From Streptomyces sp. JJ36 (GTDB lineage Bacteria > Actinomycetota > Actinomycetes > Streptomycetales > Streptomycetaceae), in the NCBI RefSeq assembly GCF_021696945.1, contig NZ_JACYHE010000001.1, positions 144,302-208,301 of the forward strand: 64,000 bases of DNA, in the 5' to 3' direction. Made by a program: the position numbers and the translations under genes. Below the pieces are notes generated by a model, which saw only the letters and a program-made list of their open reading frames with translations, was not told where the DNA came from and ran no database searches. Positions 53,874 to 61,785 of this stretch are shown here, one piece after another (within the stretch, counting starts at the first letter, position 1; every line of letters begins with the position of its first letter).

Positions 53874-53950
53874 TGCACATGCGCACCCACCGCGGGCCCG
53901 CCGCACGGCCGGCCCCCTTCGCCCGCCGGACGAGGTCAGGAGCTGAGAGA

Positions 53951-55192
53951 GTGCACGGACACAGCAGGAGCAGACTCGGGAAGGGCGCCCTGTTCGGCGC
54001 GGCCACCGCCGCCGTGCTGGCGCTGCTCACCGGAGCCGCCGCCCCGGCCGGGGCTGCCCCCGACGCCACCCGCGACGCCGCGCCCGGTGCCGCACGGGAC
54101 GGGCACGGCCGGACGGACGGCGGCACCCGCCTCCACACGCCCCCGGCCAACCCGGACGCATACCGGCAGATCGGCTCGCTGCTGCGGGACGGGGAGTACG
54201 CGGACGCCGCGCGCGTGTTCCGCATGGTCCGCACCCCGCAGGCCGTCTGGTTCACCGGGGACGACGACGGCCGGACCCGGCAGGACGTGCGCCGGACGGT
54301 GCGCGAGGCGGACCGCAAGGACGCCCTCCCGGTGCTCTCGCTCTACAACGTCCCCGGACGCGACTGCGCGCAGTACTCGGCGGGCGGCGCCTCGGACACC
54401 GCCGAGTACCGGGCGTGGATCGACGAGGTGGTGCGCGGCATCGGGCACCGGCGGGCGCTGATCGTGCTGGAGCCCGACTCGCTGGCGCTGCTCCCCTCCG
54501 ACTGCGGGCAGGACGACGCCGAGGGCACGCTGACCGACGCGCGGTACGAGGAGGTCCGGTACGCCGTGGACCGGCTGGGCTCGCTGCCCCGTACCACCGT
54601 CTACCTGGACGCGGGGCACAGCGGCTGGCACGCCGTCGGGTCCATCGTGCCGCGTCTGGTGCGGGCGGGAGTCGAGGACACCCGCGGCTTCTACCTCAAC
54701 GCCTCCAACTACCGCTCGGACGCGGAGCTCGCCTGGTACGGCACGCTGATCTCCGGCTGCCTGTCCTACGTGGCGGAGGGCGGCGCCGCGGCCGACTGCC
54801 CGGACCAGTGGTCGGACCGGGCGGAGGCCCGGGCGTGGCTGGAGGAGCAGGTGACCGCCGGCCCGGCGGACCGGGCCCACTATGTGACGGACACCAGCCG
54901 CAACGGCCGGGGGCCGTGGACCCCGCCGGAGGGCGAGTACAGCGACCCGCAGGACTGGTGCAACCCGCCGGACCGCGGACTCGGGAAGCGGCCGACGACC
55001 CGCACCGGAGACCCGCTGCACGACGCCCGGCTGTGGATCAAGATTCCCGGCGAGTCGGACGGTGAGTGCCTGCGCGGCACCGAGGGACCCGAGGACCCGG
55101 AGCGCGGCATGGTGGATCCGCCGGCCGGCGCGTGGTTCCCGGAACAGGCCCGGGAACTGGTGCGGTTCGCGGAGCCGCCGCTCTTCCGCTGA
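53951..55192 (+). CDS. Secreted glycoside hydrolase family 6 cellulase
   Basis: 413 aa. Signal peptide (GKGALFGAATAAVLALLTGAAAPAGA) then a GH6 catalytic domain: PVLSLYNVPGRDCAQYSAGG, IVLEPDSLALLPSDCG, VYLDAGHSGWHAVG, YVTDTSRNGRGPW, and the conserved LWIKIPGESDGEC. No cellulose-binding module. GH6 enzymes cut cellulose by inverting hydrolysis. GTG at 53951-53953 with AGGAG upstream is chosen; ATG codons at 53873 and 53879 overlap the CebR box. Alone, under the CebR operator. Confidence 0.93.
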   Translation: MHGHSRSRLGKGALFGAATAAVLALLTGAAAPAGAAPDATRDAAPGAARDGHGRTDGGTRLHTPPANPDAYRQIGSLLRDGEYADAARVFRMVRTPQAVWFTGDDDGRTRQDVRRTVREADRKDALPVLSLYNVPGRDCAQYSAGGASDTAEYRAWIDEVVRGIGHRRALIVLEPDSLALLPSDCGQDDAEGTLTDARYEEVRYAVDRLGSLPRTTVYLDAGHSGWHAVGSIVPRLVRAGVEDTRGFYLNASNYRSDAELAWYGTLISGCLSYVAEGGAAADCPDQWSDRAEARAWLEEQVTAGPADRAHYVTDTSRNGRGPWTPPEGEYSDPQDWCNPPDRGLGKRPTTRTGDPLHDARLWIKIPGESDGECLRGTEGPEDPERGMVDPPAGAWFPEQARELVRFAEPPLFR

Positions 55193-55285
55193 GCCGTGCG
55201 GCCTGGCCCGTCCTCGCGGTCACACGGCCGGAGGGCGGGCCGTCGCGGCCGGCGGCGGGGCCCGGGGGCTCCCGGGCGGCCCGTT

Positions 55286-55630
55286 TCAGGCGTGACCCGT
55301 GTCCGGCTTCGCCGCGTCCGCGTCGGGAACCTCCTCGCGGTGGAGGAAGGCGGCGAGGAGGTCCCCGACGGGATGGTCCGCCTCGGAGGGGTGACGCAGG
55401 GCGACGGTGGGATCGACGGTGTAGCGGTTGCGGCGGCCCACCCGGGTCCGGGTGAGGTACCCGGTGGCTTCCAGGTCGGCGACGATGAGCTGCACGGCGC
55501 GCTCGGTGATGCCGATGCGCGCGGCGACGTCACGGAGGCGCACGTCCGGGTCGCGGGCGACGTGCAGGAGCACCCGCGCGTGGTTGGTGAGGAACGTCCA
55601 CTGTCCACTGCCTGCCGGTGAGGTGCCCAT
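55286..55630 (-). CDS. MarR-like winged-helix regulator
   Basis: 114 aa winged-helix protein: FLTNHARVLLHVARDPDVRLRDVAARIGITERAVQLIVADLEATGYLTRTRVGRRNRYTV is a full wing domain. The remaining C-terminal part is short and charged (SEADHPVGDLLAAFLHREE). The start codon ATG at 55628-55630 has GGAGG only 1 base upstream; the true start is uncertain. Divergent from the gene at 55779, across an AT-rich dyad region, suggesting it controls itself and that gene. Confidence 0.85.
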   Translation of the reverse strand: MGTSPAGSGQWTFLTNHARVLLHVARDPDVRLRDVAARIGITERAVQLIVADLEATGYLTRTRVGRRNRYTVDPTVALRHPSEADHPVGDLLAAFLHREEVPDADAAKPDTGHA

Positions 55631-55669
55631 GCCTCCATCGTAGGAAGCCGGCTTCGCCCGTACTCAGCA

Positions 55670-55738
55670 ACGCGAAGAAAGTTACACGAAAAAATATTCG
55701 CGTAATCCTTGACGCCTGTTATCCGGTAACCGGACAAT
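55670..55738. promoter_or_regulatory. AT-rich divergent promoter with long-spaced dyad
   Basis: ACGCGAA (55670-55676) and TTCGCGT (55697-55703) form an inverted repeat with 20 bases between them, followed by a plus-strand promoter -35 TTGACG (55709-55714), 18-base spacer, -10 GACAAT (55733-55738). A further GTTA-N5-TAAC sits in the spacer. This stretch is strikingly AT-rich for the genome and probably binds the MarR-like protein. Confidence 0.6.
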
Positions 55739-55778
55739 CGAGGACATCACAACCTCCCCCTGGAGCAGGTGAGCCGGA

Positions 55779-56300
55779 GTGACCGTCCTCTTCCCCCCAC
55801 GCCCCGTACCCGCCTCGCCGCGCGCACCCCTGGCGGCACTGCCGCAGCCGGTGGCCGCGGTGCTCACCGACCGGACGGACGACGTGGCCGTGGCACAGGC
55901 GGCCGCCCGGAGCGCGCTGCTCCGCCAGGCGCCGCTGCTGCTGATCGCGGTCCTCCCGCACGCCCGGCCCGGCCGCCGGCCCGCGCCCTCCGCACCGGAG
56001 GTCCGTGCGGTCCTGGGGCGGGTCCTGCCCGGCGTCGAACCGCTCGGCCTGGGCCACATCCCGGCGGTGTTCACCCCCGTCACGCGCCGGGCGTCCCGCC
56101 TCGCGGCGCCCTGGCTCCTGCTGGACCTCGCCTCCCGCCACCGGGCGCCGCAGGTGTTCGCCGCCCGGCACAGCCCGTACGGGCTGGACGCGCACGCGTT
56201 GATCGAGGCCGCCTCCCACCGCGGCGGCCCGCGCGTGCACGCGGTCGGCCCCGGGAGGTGGGCTCCGCTGCTGCCCCGCCCGCAGGGGGCGGCCCGCTGA
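55779..56300 (+). CDS. Hypothetical protein divergent from MarR-like regulator
   Basis: 173 aa, Pro/Ala-rich, with hydrophobic stretches LLRQAPLLLIAVLPHARPG and APWLLLDLASRH and His-rich C-terminal half (GGPRVHAVGPGRW). It may have a Rossmann-like or USP-like fold (pattern of alternating VAAVLTD..., LLIAVL, LGLGHIP), but I cannot confirm this. GTG start at 55779-55781. The strong upstream promoter suggests regulated expression. Confidence 0.65.
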   Translation: MTVLFPPRPVPASPRAPLAALPQPVAAVLTDRTDDVAVAQAAARSALLRQAPLLLIAVLPHARPGRRPAPSAPEVRAVLGRVLPGVEPLGLGHIPAVFTPVTRRASRLAAPWLLLDLASRHRAPQVFAARHSPYGLDAHALIEAASHRGGPRVHAVGPGRWAPLLPRPQGAAR

Positions 56301-56421
56301 CCGCTCCGGCGGGCCCGGGCCCCCCTCCGCCACCGTGGCCCCACCCGCCGGAGCCCCCTCCGACGGCGCAGCCCTCACCGGCGCCCGTCACTCCGCCCAC
56401 CGACGCCACAAGAGACCTGAG

Positions 56422-57420
56422 ATGAACGACCTGTCCTTCAGCGTGCCCCTGTGGGGGTGGGCGGTGCTCACCCTCGCCATCGCGGCGATGCTGGCCGTCG
56501 ACCTGCTGGCACACCGCGACAACCACGTCATCGGTTTCCGCGAGGCCGCCGTCTGGAGCGGTGTCTGGATCGGCGCCGGGCTGGGCTTCGGCCTCGTTCT
56601 CCTGGCCTGGCAGGGCGGCGAGGTCTCGTCCACCTACTACGCCGGCTACCTGATCGAGAAGGCGCTGTCGATCGACAACGTCTTCGTGTTCGCGCTGGTG
56701 TTCTCCTTCTTCGCGGTGCCCGACGCCTACCAGCACAAGGTGCTCTTCTGGGGGGTCATCGGAGCGCTGGCCGCCCGTCTGGTGTTCATCTTCGTCGGCG
56801 CCGAGCTGCTGCGGGTCTTCTTCTTCACCGCCTACCTCTTCGGCGCGTTCCTCATCTGGACCGCCTGGAAGATGGCCTTCTCGAAGGACGAGGAGGTCCA
56901 CCCCGACCGCAACCCTCTCGTCCGCCTGGTGCAGAAGGTCGTCCCCACCGACGCGCGCTTCCACGGGGACGCGTTCTTCACCCGCCTCGACGGACGACGG
57001 GTGGCCACCATGCTGTTCGTCGTCCTCGTCGCCATCGAGGCCACCGACCTGATCTTCGCCATCGACTCCGTCGCCGCCGTCCTGGCCATCACCACCAACA
57101 CCTTCCTGGTGTGGACCGCCAACGCCTTCGCCGTCCTGGGGCTGCGCAGCCTGTACTTCTGCCTCGCCGGACTGCTGCGCCGTTTCGCCTACCTCCACTA
57201 CGGCCTGGCCGTCCTCCTCGCCTTCGCAGGCGTCAAGCTGATCCTCTCCGAGACCCCCGTCGGCAAGCTCCCCGTTCCGCTCACCCTCGGCGTCATCGCC
57301 GCCGTCCTCACGGTCTCCGTCGCCTGGTCCCTGGCCGCCACCCGCGACCAGCCCGCAGCCGACGACGACCTCCAGGCCGCCGGCACCGGGCCCGGCGGGC
57401 ACGCCCGGCACCGCGAGTGA
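56422..57420 (+). CDS. TerC family membrane protein
   Basis: 332 aa with nine or so hydrophobic segments. TerC signatures: AGYLIEKALSIDNVFVFALVFSFF, VLFWGVIGALAARLVFIF, VLVAIEATDLIFAIDSVAAVLAI (two Asp/Glu-rich helices thought to bind metal ions) and LRSLYFCLAGLLRRFAYLHYG. TerC/Alx proteins export manganese or stabilise membrane metal homeostasis; substrate here not determined. ATG at 56422-56424 with GACCTGAG upstream; the open frame before it has no site. Ends with charged tail. Confidence 0.93.
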   Translation: MNDLSFSVPLWGWAVLTLAIAAMLAVDLLAHRDNHVIGFREAAVWSGVWIGAGLGFGLVLLAWQGGEVSSTYYAGYLIEKALSIDNVFVFALVFSFFAVPDAYQHKVLFWGVIGALAARLVFIFVGAELLRVFFFTAYLFGAFLIWTAWKMAFSKDEEVHPDRNPLVRLVQKVVPTDARFHGDAFFTRLDGRRVATMLFVVLVAIEATDLIFAIDSVAAVLAITTNTFLVWTANAFAVLGLRSLYFCLAGLLRRFAYLHYGLAVLLAFAGVKLILSETPVGKLPVPLTLGVIAAVLTVSVAWSLAATRDQPAADDDLQAAGTGPGGHARHRE

Positions 57421-57426
57421 CACGAC

Positions 57427-57468
57427 GCGAGGGCCCGCGCCCGGAAGGCGCCCCGGCGAGGCCCTCGC
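57427..57468. terminator. Terminator between convergent TerC and aldo/keto reductase genes
   Basis: Outer arms GCGAGGGCC / GGCCCTCGC (9 bp) enclose an inner GCGCC/GGCGC stem. It lies 7 bases past the terC stop and could act in both directions. Confidence 0.65.
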
Positions 57469-57580
57469 CCACCGCAGCCGGCACCGGCGTGCGGTGGGGT
57501 ACGCCGGGCCGGCCGACGCCCCGCCCCGCAGCGGCCCGGGACCGGGGCGCGGCACGATGCGAGGGGCCGGCCCCCGTACG

Positions 57581-58564
57581 TCACCAGTGGGCGTGCACCT
57601 GGTCCCGCAGGCGCCGGTCGTAGAGGTCGCGCACCGCGTCCAGGGTGGCGGGCGGCAGGGGCGGCAGCGCCGCGGCGGCCGCGTTCGCCCGTGCCTGCTC
57701 GGGCGAGCGGGCGCCCGGGATCACCGAGGTGACGCCGGGCTGCTGGACGATCCAGCGCAGCGCGGTCTGTGCGGGCGTGGCACCCTCCGGGGCCAGCTCC
57801 ACGAACTCGGCGGCCGCTTCCAGACCGGTCGCGTAGTCCAGGCCGGAGAAGGTCTCGCCGCGGTCGAACGCCTGGCCCTCGCGGTTGAAGGCCCGGTGGT
57901 CGTCGGGTGCGAAGACGGTCTCCCGGGTGTACCTGCCGGAGAGCAGCCCGGAGGCCAGCGGCACCCGGGCGATGATGCCGACGCCCTCGCGTGCGGCGGC
58001 GGGCAGCACCTCCTCCAGCGGTTTGCGCCGGAACGGGTTGAGGATGATCTGCACGCTCGCCATACCCGGTCGCGCGAGGGCGGTGAGCGCCTGGGCGCAG
58101 GTCTCCACGCTGACGCCGTAGGCGGCGATGCGCTCCTCGTCGACCAGGGTGTCCAGGGCGTCGAAGACGGCGTCGGACGAGTGGACGGCGTCCGGCGGGC
58201 AGTGGAGCTGCACCAGGTCCAGCCGGTCCACGCCGAGGTTGGCGCGGGAGCGGTCGGTCCAGGCCCGGAAGTTCTCCAGCGTGTAGTTCTCCGGGAGCTG
58301 GTCCACCCGGCGGCCCATCTTGGTCGCCACGTAGACATCGTTGTCGGGTCGCTCGCGCAGGTACCGGCCGATCAGTTGCTCGCTCCGGCCGTCCCCGTAG
58401 ACGTCGGCCGTGTCGAAGAAGGTGACGCCCGCCTCGACCGCCGCGTCGAGCACGTCGAGCGCGTCCTGCTCGCGCACCGTGCCCCAGTCGGCGCCGAGCT
58501 GCCAGGTGCCCAGCCCGACGACGGAGACCTCGCGGCCCGTCCTTCCCAGCACTCGTTGTTCCAT
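57581..58564 (-). CDS. Aldo/keto reductase
   Basis: 327 aa NADPH-dependent (AKR11/12-like): MEQRVLGRTGREVSVVGLGTWQLG, catalytic region FFDTADVYGDGRSEQLIG (Asp and Tyr), VYVATKMGRR (Lys), VQLHCPPDAV (His), and the cofactor end GVTSVIPGARSPEQARANAA. Substrate unknown. ATG at 58562-58564. Downstream of the NHLP exporter genes on the same strand with only 34 bases between; could be co-transcribed and modify a product, but such genes are also common stand-alone. Confidence 0.92.
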   Translation of the reverse strand: MEQRVLGRTGREVSVVGLGTWQLGADWGTVREQDALDVLDAAVEAGVTFFDTADVYGDGRSEQLIGRYLRERPDNDVYVATKMGRRVDQLPENYTLENFRAWTDRSRANLGVDRLDLVQLHCPPDAVHSSDAVFDALDTLVDEERIAAYGVSVETCAQALTALARPGMASVQIILNPFRRKPLEEVLPAAAREGVGIIARVPLASGLLSGRYTRETVFAPDDHRAFNREGQAFDRGETFSGLDYATGLEAAAEFVELAPEGATPAQTALRWIVQQPGVTSVIPGARSPEQARANAAAAALPPLPPATLDAVRDLYDRRLRDQVHAHW

Positions 58565-58598
58565 GGGGCGATCCTAGGCGGCCCGCCGGAGGGCCGCT

Positions 58599-61500
58599 TC
58601 AGCGGAGCTGCCGGCGCACCAGTTCGTGGAAGAGACCGCCGGTGTCGGCGAGCAGCTCGGCCGGCGGCCCCTGCTGGACGACCCTGCCGTCCGCCATGGC
58701 GATCACCCGGTCCGCGTCCATGATCGTGGAGAGCCGGTGGGCGATGACCACCCGGGTGGCGTTCAGGGTGCGGGTGGACTCGATGACCACCCGCTGCGCC
58801 TCGTTGTCCAGGGCGCTGGTGGCCTCGTCGAAGAAGAGGATGCGCGGCTTGCGGATGAGCGCCTGGGCGATCATCAGCCGCTGCCGCTGGCCGCCCGAGA
58901 CGGTGCCGCCGCCGTCGGAGAGCATGGTGTGCATGCCCATCGGCATGGCCTTGATGTCCTCGGCCAGCCCGGCCATCGCGGCGGCCTCCCACGCCTCCTC
59001 CAGGGAGAACTGCTCGGCGCCGCAGATGCAGTCCAGGATGGAGCCGGAGAAGGGCTGGGCGTTCTGGAGCACCACGCCGCACTGGCGGCGCACGGCGGAC
59101 CGGTCGAGCGCCGCGAGGTCCTGGCCGTCGTAGAGGACGCTGCCGGCCACCGGCCGGTCGAAGCCGATGAGCAGCCGCAGCAGCGTCGACTTGCCGCAGC
59201 CGCTGGCCCCGACGATCGCCACGAACTCCCCCGGCCGCACCGCGACGTCGACGCCGTCGAGGACCAGGGGGCCGTCCTCGCTGTAGCGGTAGGACAGCCC
59301 GCGCGCCTCGAGGGCGCCGCTGAGCACGCCGGGCCGGGTGCTGCCCGCGCTCACCTCGGGCGTCTCCCGGAAGATCGGCCGGACCTGCTCGAACATGGGC
59401 ACCACCGCGGCGGCCGAGAGCAGCGCTCCGGTGAGCTGGGTGACGGAGGAGAGCATCATGGTCACCGCGGTGTTGAAGGTGAGGAAGGCGGCGGCGGACA
59501 GGGTGCCCCGGGCCGGCCCGGCCAGCAGCACGAACATCACCAGCGTGGTGAGCGGCAGATAGACGGCGTTGAGCACCGTGATGACGTTCTTGATACGGCC
59601 GACGCGCTGCTGGAGCTCCCGGGTGCGGGCGAACTCCCGGGCCCAGGCGGCGTACGCGAAGCTCTCGGCGGCCGCGACCCGCAGTTTGGGGAGCCCGCGC
59701 AGGGTCTGGTACGCCTGGTTGTTGAGCTGGAGAGTGAGCTTGATCAACCGCCGCTGGTAGCGGAGCTGCCACAGGCCCAGTCCGAGGAAGACGGCCGCGA
59801 TGACGACCAGCAGGGCGAGCGCCACCAGCGCCAGCGGCACGCTGTAGAAGAGCAGCAGCGCGAGGTTCATGGTCCCGACGGTGCTCGCCTGCACCGCGAC
59901 CGAGCCGATGCCGGAGAGCACCCGGCGGATGGCGCTGATGCCCATGGCGGCGCCGGCCAGCTCGCCGGTGGAGCGGTCCGCGAAGAAGGTGGTGGGCAGG
60001 CGCAGCAGCCGGTCCCAGACAGCGGGTTGCAGCCCGGCCTCGATGCGGCCCTCCATGCGCAGGATGGAGATGTTCTGGAGCAGCATGAAGGCGGCCGCGA
60101 CGACGCTGGTGGCGACGAGCGCCAGGGCGGTCCGCGTGATGAGGCCGGTCTCGGCGTTGGGGACGTACTCACCGAGGACCTTGCCGGTGGCGATCGGCAC
60201 CAGGGCGCCCAGTCCGACGGCGACCAGCCCGCCGAGGACGAGGCTGCGGAGCTCCGCGCGGGTGCCGCGGATGCCGAAGCGGAGCAGCGCGAGCAGTCCG
60301 ATCGGCCGCTCGGGCAGGGGGCGGTAGAACATCACGGCGCGCCGCTCGTAGCGGGCCTCGTCGTCCTTGCCGATGCGCTCCCGGGTGCCGGTGGCCGGGT
60401 CGACGGCCGTGTAGCGGCCGCGGCGCCAGAGCAGCGCGACGGGGGCGCCGTCCTGCTCCCGGCGGCCGACCAGGGGCCCGGTGTTCTCCCGCCACCAGCG
60501 GCCGCTCAGCCGGACCACGCGGGTACGGACCCGGGAGGCGAGCGCGACCCGCTCCACCGGGTCCATCCGGTCGGCGGCGGTGTCCGCCGCCACCGCCTGC
60601 CCGGGTTCGGTGAGGGCGATGCGGGCCTCCTCGGCGACCAGCCGGCAGGCGGCGAAGGTGGCGTCGTCGCCGGCCTGCCGCCGGTCCCGGCGGGAGCGCG
60701 CGATGGAGGCCAGCAGCGCCTGGTCGGCCTGGCTGCGGGCGGTCTCGCCGGCCTCGATTCCGGCGGCCGTGCGGTCCTCGTGGGCGCGTTCCTCCCGGGC
60801 GATCCAGCGGTCCAGGGCGTGCAGCAGGCGGTACTGCTGGTCGACCATGCCCTGCCACATGGCGGGGTCGACCAGCAGGGTGCCGGCGGCGTCCGCGGTG
60901 TAGGCGGCGCCGTACTGCACGCTGCCGGGGGTGAGCTGCATCCAGACGATGTCCTCGTCGCCGCCGGTGGGGGCGTCCGCGCGGTCGGCGGTGGGGCGGC
61001 CGTCCAGCGGTGCCTGGTAGAGCACCCGCAGCCCGCGCCCGACGCCGCGGGCGAAGGCGTCCTCCAGCGGGCTGAGCCGGGCGGCGCCGGCCTGCCCGTA
61101 CGGGTCGCCCGCGCCCTGGTCGGCGTACCACTGGTCCGCGTACCACTGGTCGGCGTAGAACTGCCCGGTGTCCCACGGGCCGGTGCCCCACTGCCCGGTG
61201 TCGGGGCCACCCGCCGCGCCGGGGCCGCCGGGCCCGTGGCCGGGCGGGCCGTACGCCGCCGGGGCGAGTTCGCACAGCTCGACACGGCGCAGCCGGCAGC
61301 CCTGGAGCGGCCGGCCGACGAGGGTGTGCTCCGGGCCCTCGACGGGGCCCAGCAGCAGGGTGCCGGGGCCGAGCCGGCCCAGGAAGTGCCAGTGGCCGAG
61401 GAGTGTGGCGTCCACGGCGAAGAGGTCCAGGGCGCCGTCCCGCACCAGCCAGAGCACCAGCGGGCCCTCCAGGGAGAGGCTGCGCACATGGGAGCAGTCG

Positions 61501-61784
61501 ACCTCGGCGCCGAGTTCGCCGAACGCGGCGACGACCGGGTCGGCGGGGTCCGCGTGCGGACCGGCGCCGGGTGCGGGGCCGGCGGGGGTGCTCGCGGCGT
61601 ACGGACGGGCGGACGGGCCGGATGCGGACGGGCCGGGGTGGGCCACGCCCGTCGGCCCCGCACCGGAGGGGGCCGCGCCGGGGTGCGCGGGCCCGGGGTG
61701 CGCCGGGCCGGGCGCCTGCGCGCCGGGCTGCTGCGTCCCGGCGCCGTGCGGCAGGTGCTCCGGGTGGGTCTCCGGGAAGGTCAC
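58599..61784 (-). CDS. NHLP-type peptide export ABC transporter, permease/ATPase subunit
   Basis: 1061 aa. The N-terminal 150 residues are Pro/Gly-rich, then a cNMP-binding-like/beta domain (CSHVRSLSLEGPLVLWLVRDG...), then six membrane helices (GLGALVPIATGKVLGEYVPN, SVVAAAFMLLQN) and the ABC domain: Walker A GASGCGKSTLLRLL, signature VSGGQRQRLMIAQAL, Walker B RILFFDEATSAL. No Cys peptidase, which is on the partner. Such pairs export NHLP/RiPP peptides. GTG at 61782-61784, one base after the stop of the preceding gene. Confidence 0.9.
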   Translation of the reverse strand: MTFPETHPEHLPHGAGTQQPGAQAPGPAHPGPAHPGAAPSGAGPTGVAHPGPSASGPSARPYAASTPAGPAPGAGPHADPADPVVAAFGELGAEVDCSHVRSLSLEGPLVLWLVRDGALDLFAVDATLLGHWHFLGRLGPGTLLLGPVEGPEHTLVGRPLQGCRLRRVELCELAPAAYGPPGHGPGGPGAAGGPDTGQWGTGPWDTGQFYADQWYADQWYADQGAGDPYGQAGAARLSPLEDAFARGVGRGLRVLYQAPLDGRPTADRADAPTGGDEDIVWMQLTPGSVQYGAAYTADAAGTLLVDPAMWQGMVDQQYRLLHALDRWIAREERAHEDRTAAGIEAGETARSQADQALLASIARSRRDRRQAGDDATFAACRLVAEEARIALTEPGQAVAADTAADRMDPVERVALASRVRTRVVRLSGRWWRENTGPLVGRREQDGAPVALLWRRGRYTAVDPATGTRERIGKDDEARYERRAVMFYRPLPERPIGLLALLRFGIRGTRAELRSLVLGGLVAVGLGALVPIATGKVLGEYVPNAETGLITRTALALVATSVVAAAFMLLQNISILRMEGRIEAGLQPAVWDRLLRLPTTFFADRSTGELAGAAMGISAIRRVLSGIGSVAVQASTVGTMNLALLLFYSVPLALVALALLVVIAAVFLGLGLWQLRYQRRLIKLTLQLNNQAYQTLRGLPKLRVAAAESFAYAAWAREFARTRELQQRVGRIKNVITVLNAVYLPLTTLVMFVLLAGPARGTLSAAAFLTFNTAVTMMLSSVTQLTGALLSAAAVVPMFEQVRPIFRETPEVSAGSTRPGVLSGALEARGLSYRYSEDGPLVLDGVDVAVRPGEFVAIVGASGCGKSTLLRLLIGFDRPVAGSVLYDGQDLAALDRSAVRRQCGVVLQNAQPFSGSILDCICGAEQFSLEEAWEAAAMAGLAEDIKAMPMGMHTMLSDGGGTVSGGQRQRLMIAQALIRKPRILFFDEATSALDNEAQRVVIESTRTLNATRVVIAHRLSTIMDADRVIAMADGRVVQQGPPAELLADTGGLFHELVRRQLR

Positions 61785-61785
61785 C

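Noticed and set aside
53873..53950. ATG codons at 53873 and 53879 as the cellulase start
   Set aside because: They overlap the CebR box and the expected transcription start, and have no ribosome-binding site; GTG 53951 fits a signal peptide better.
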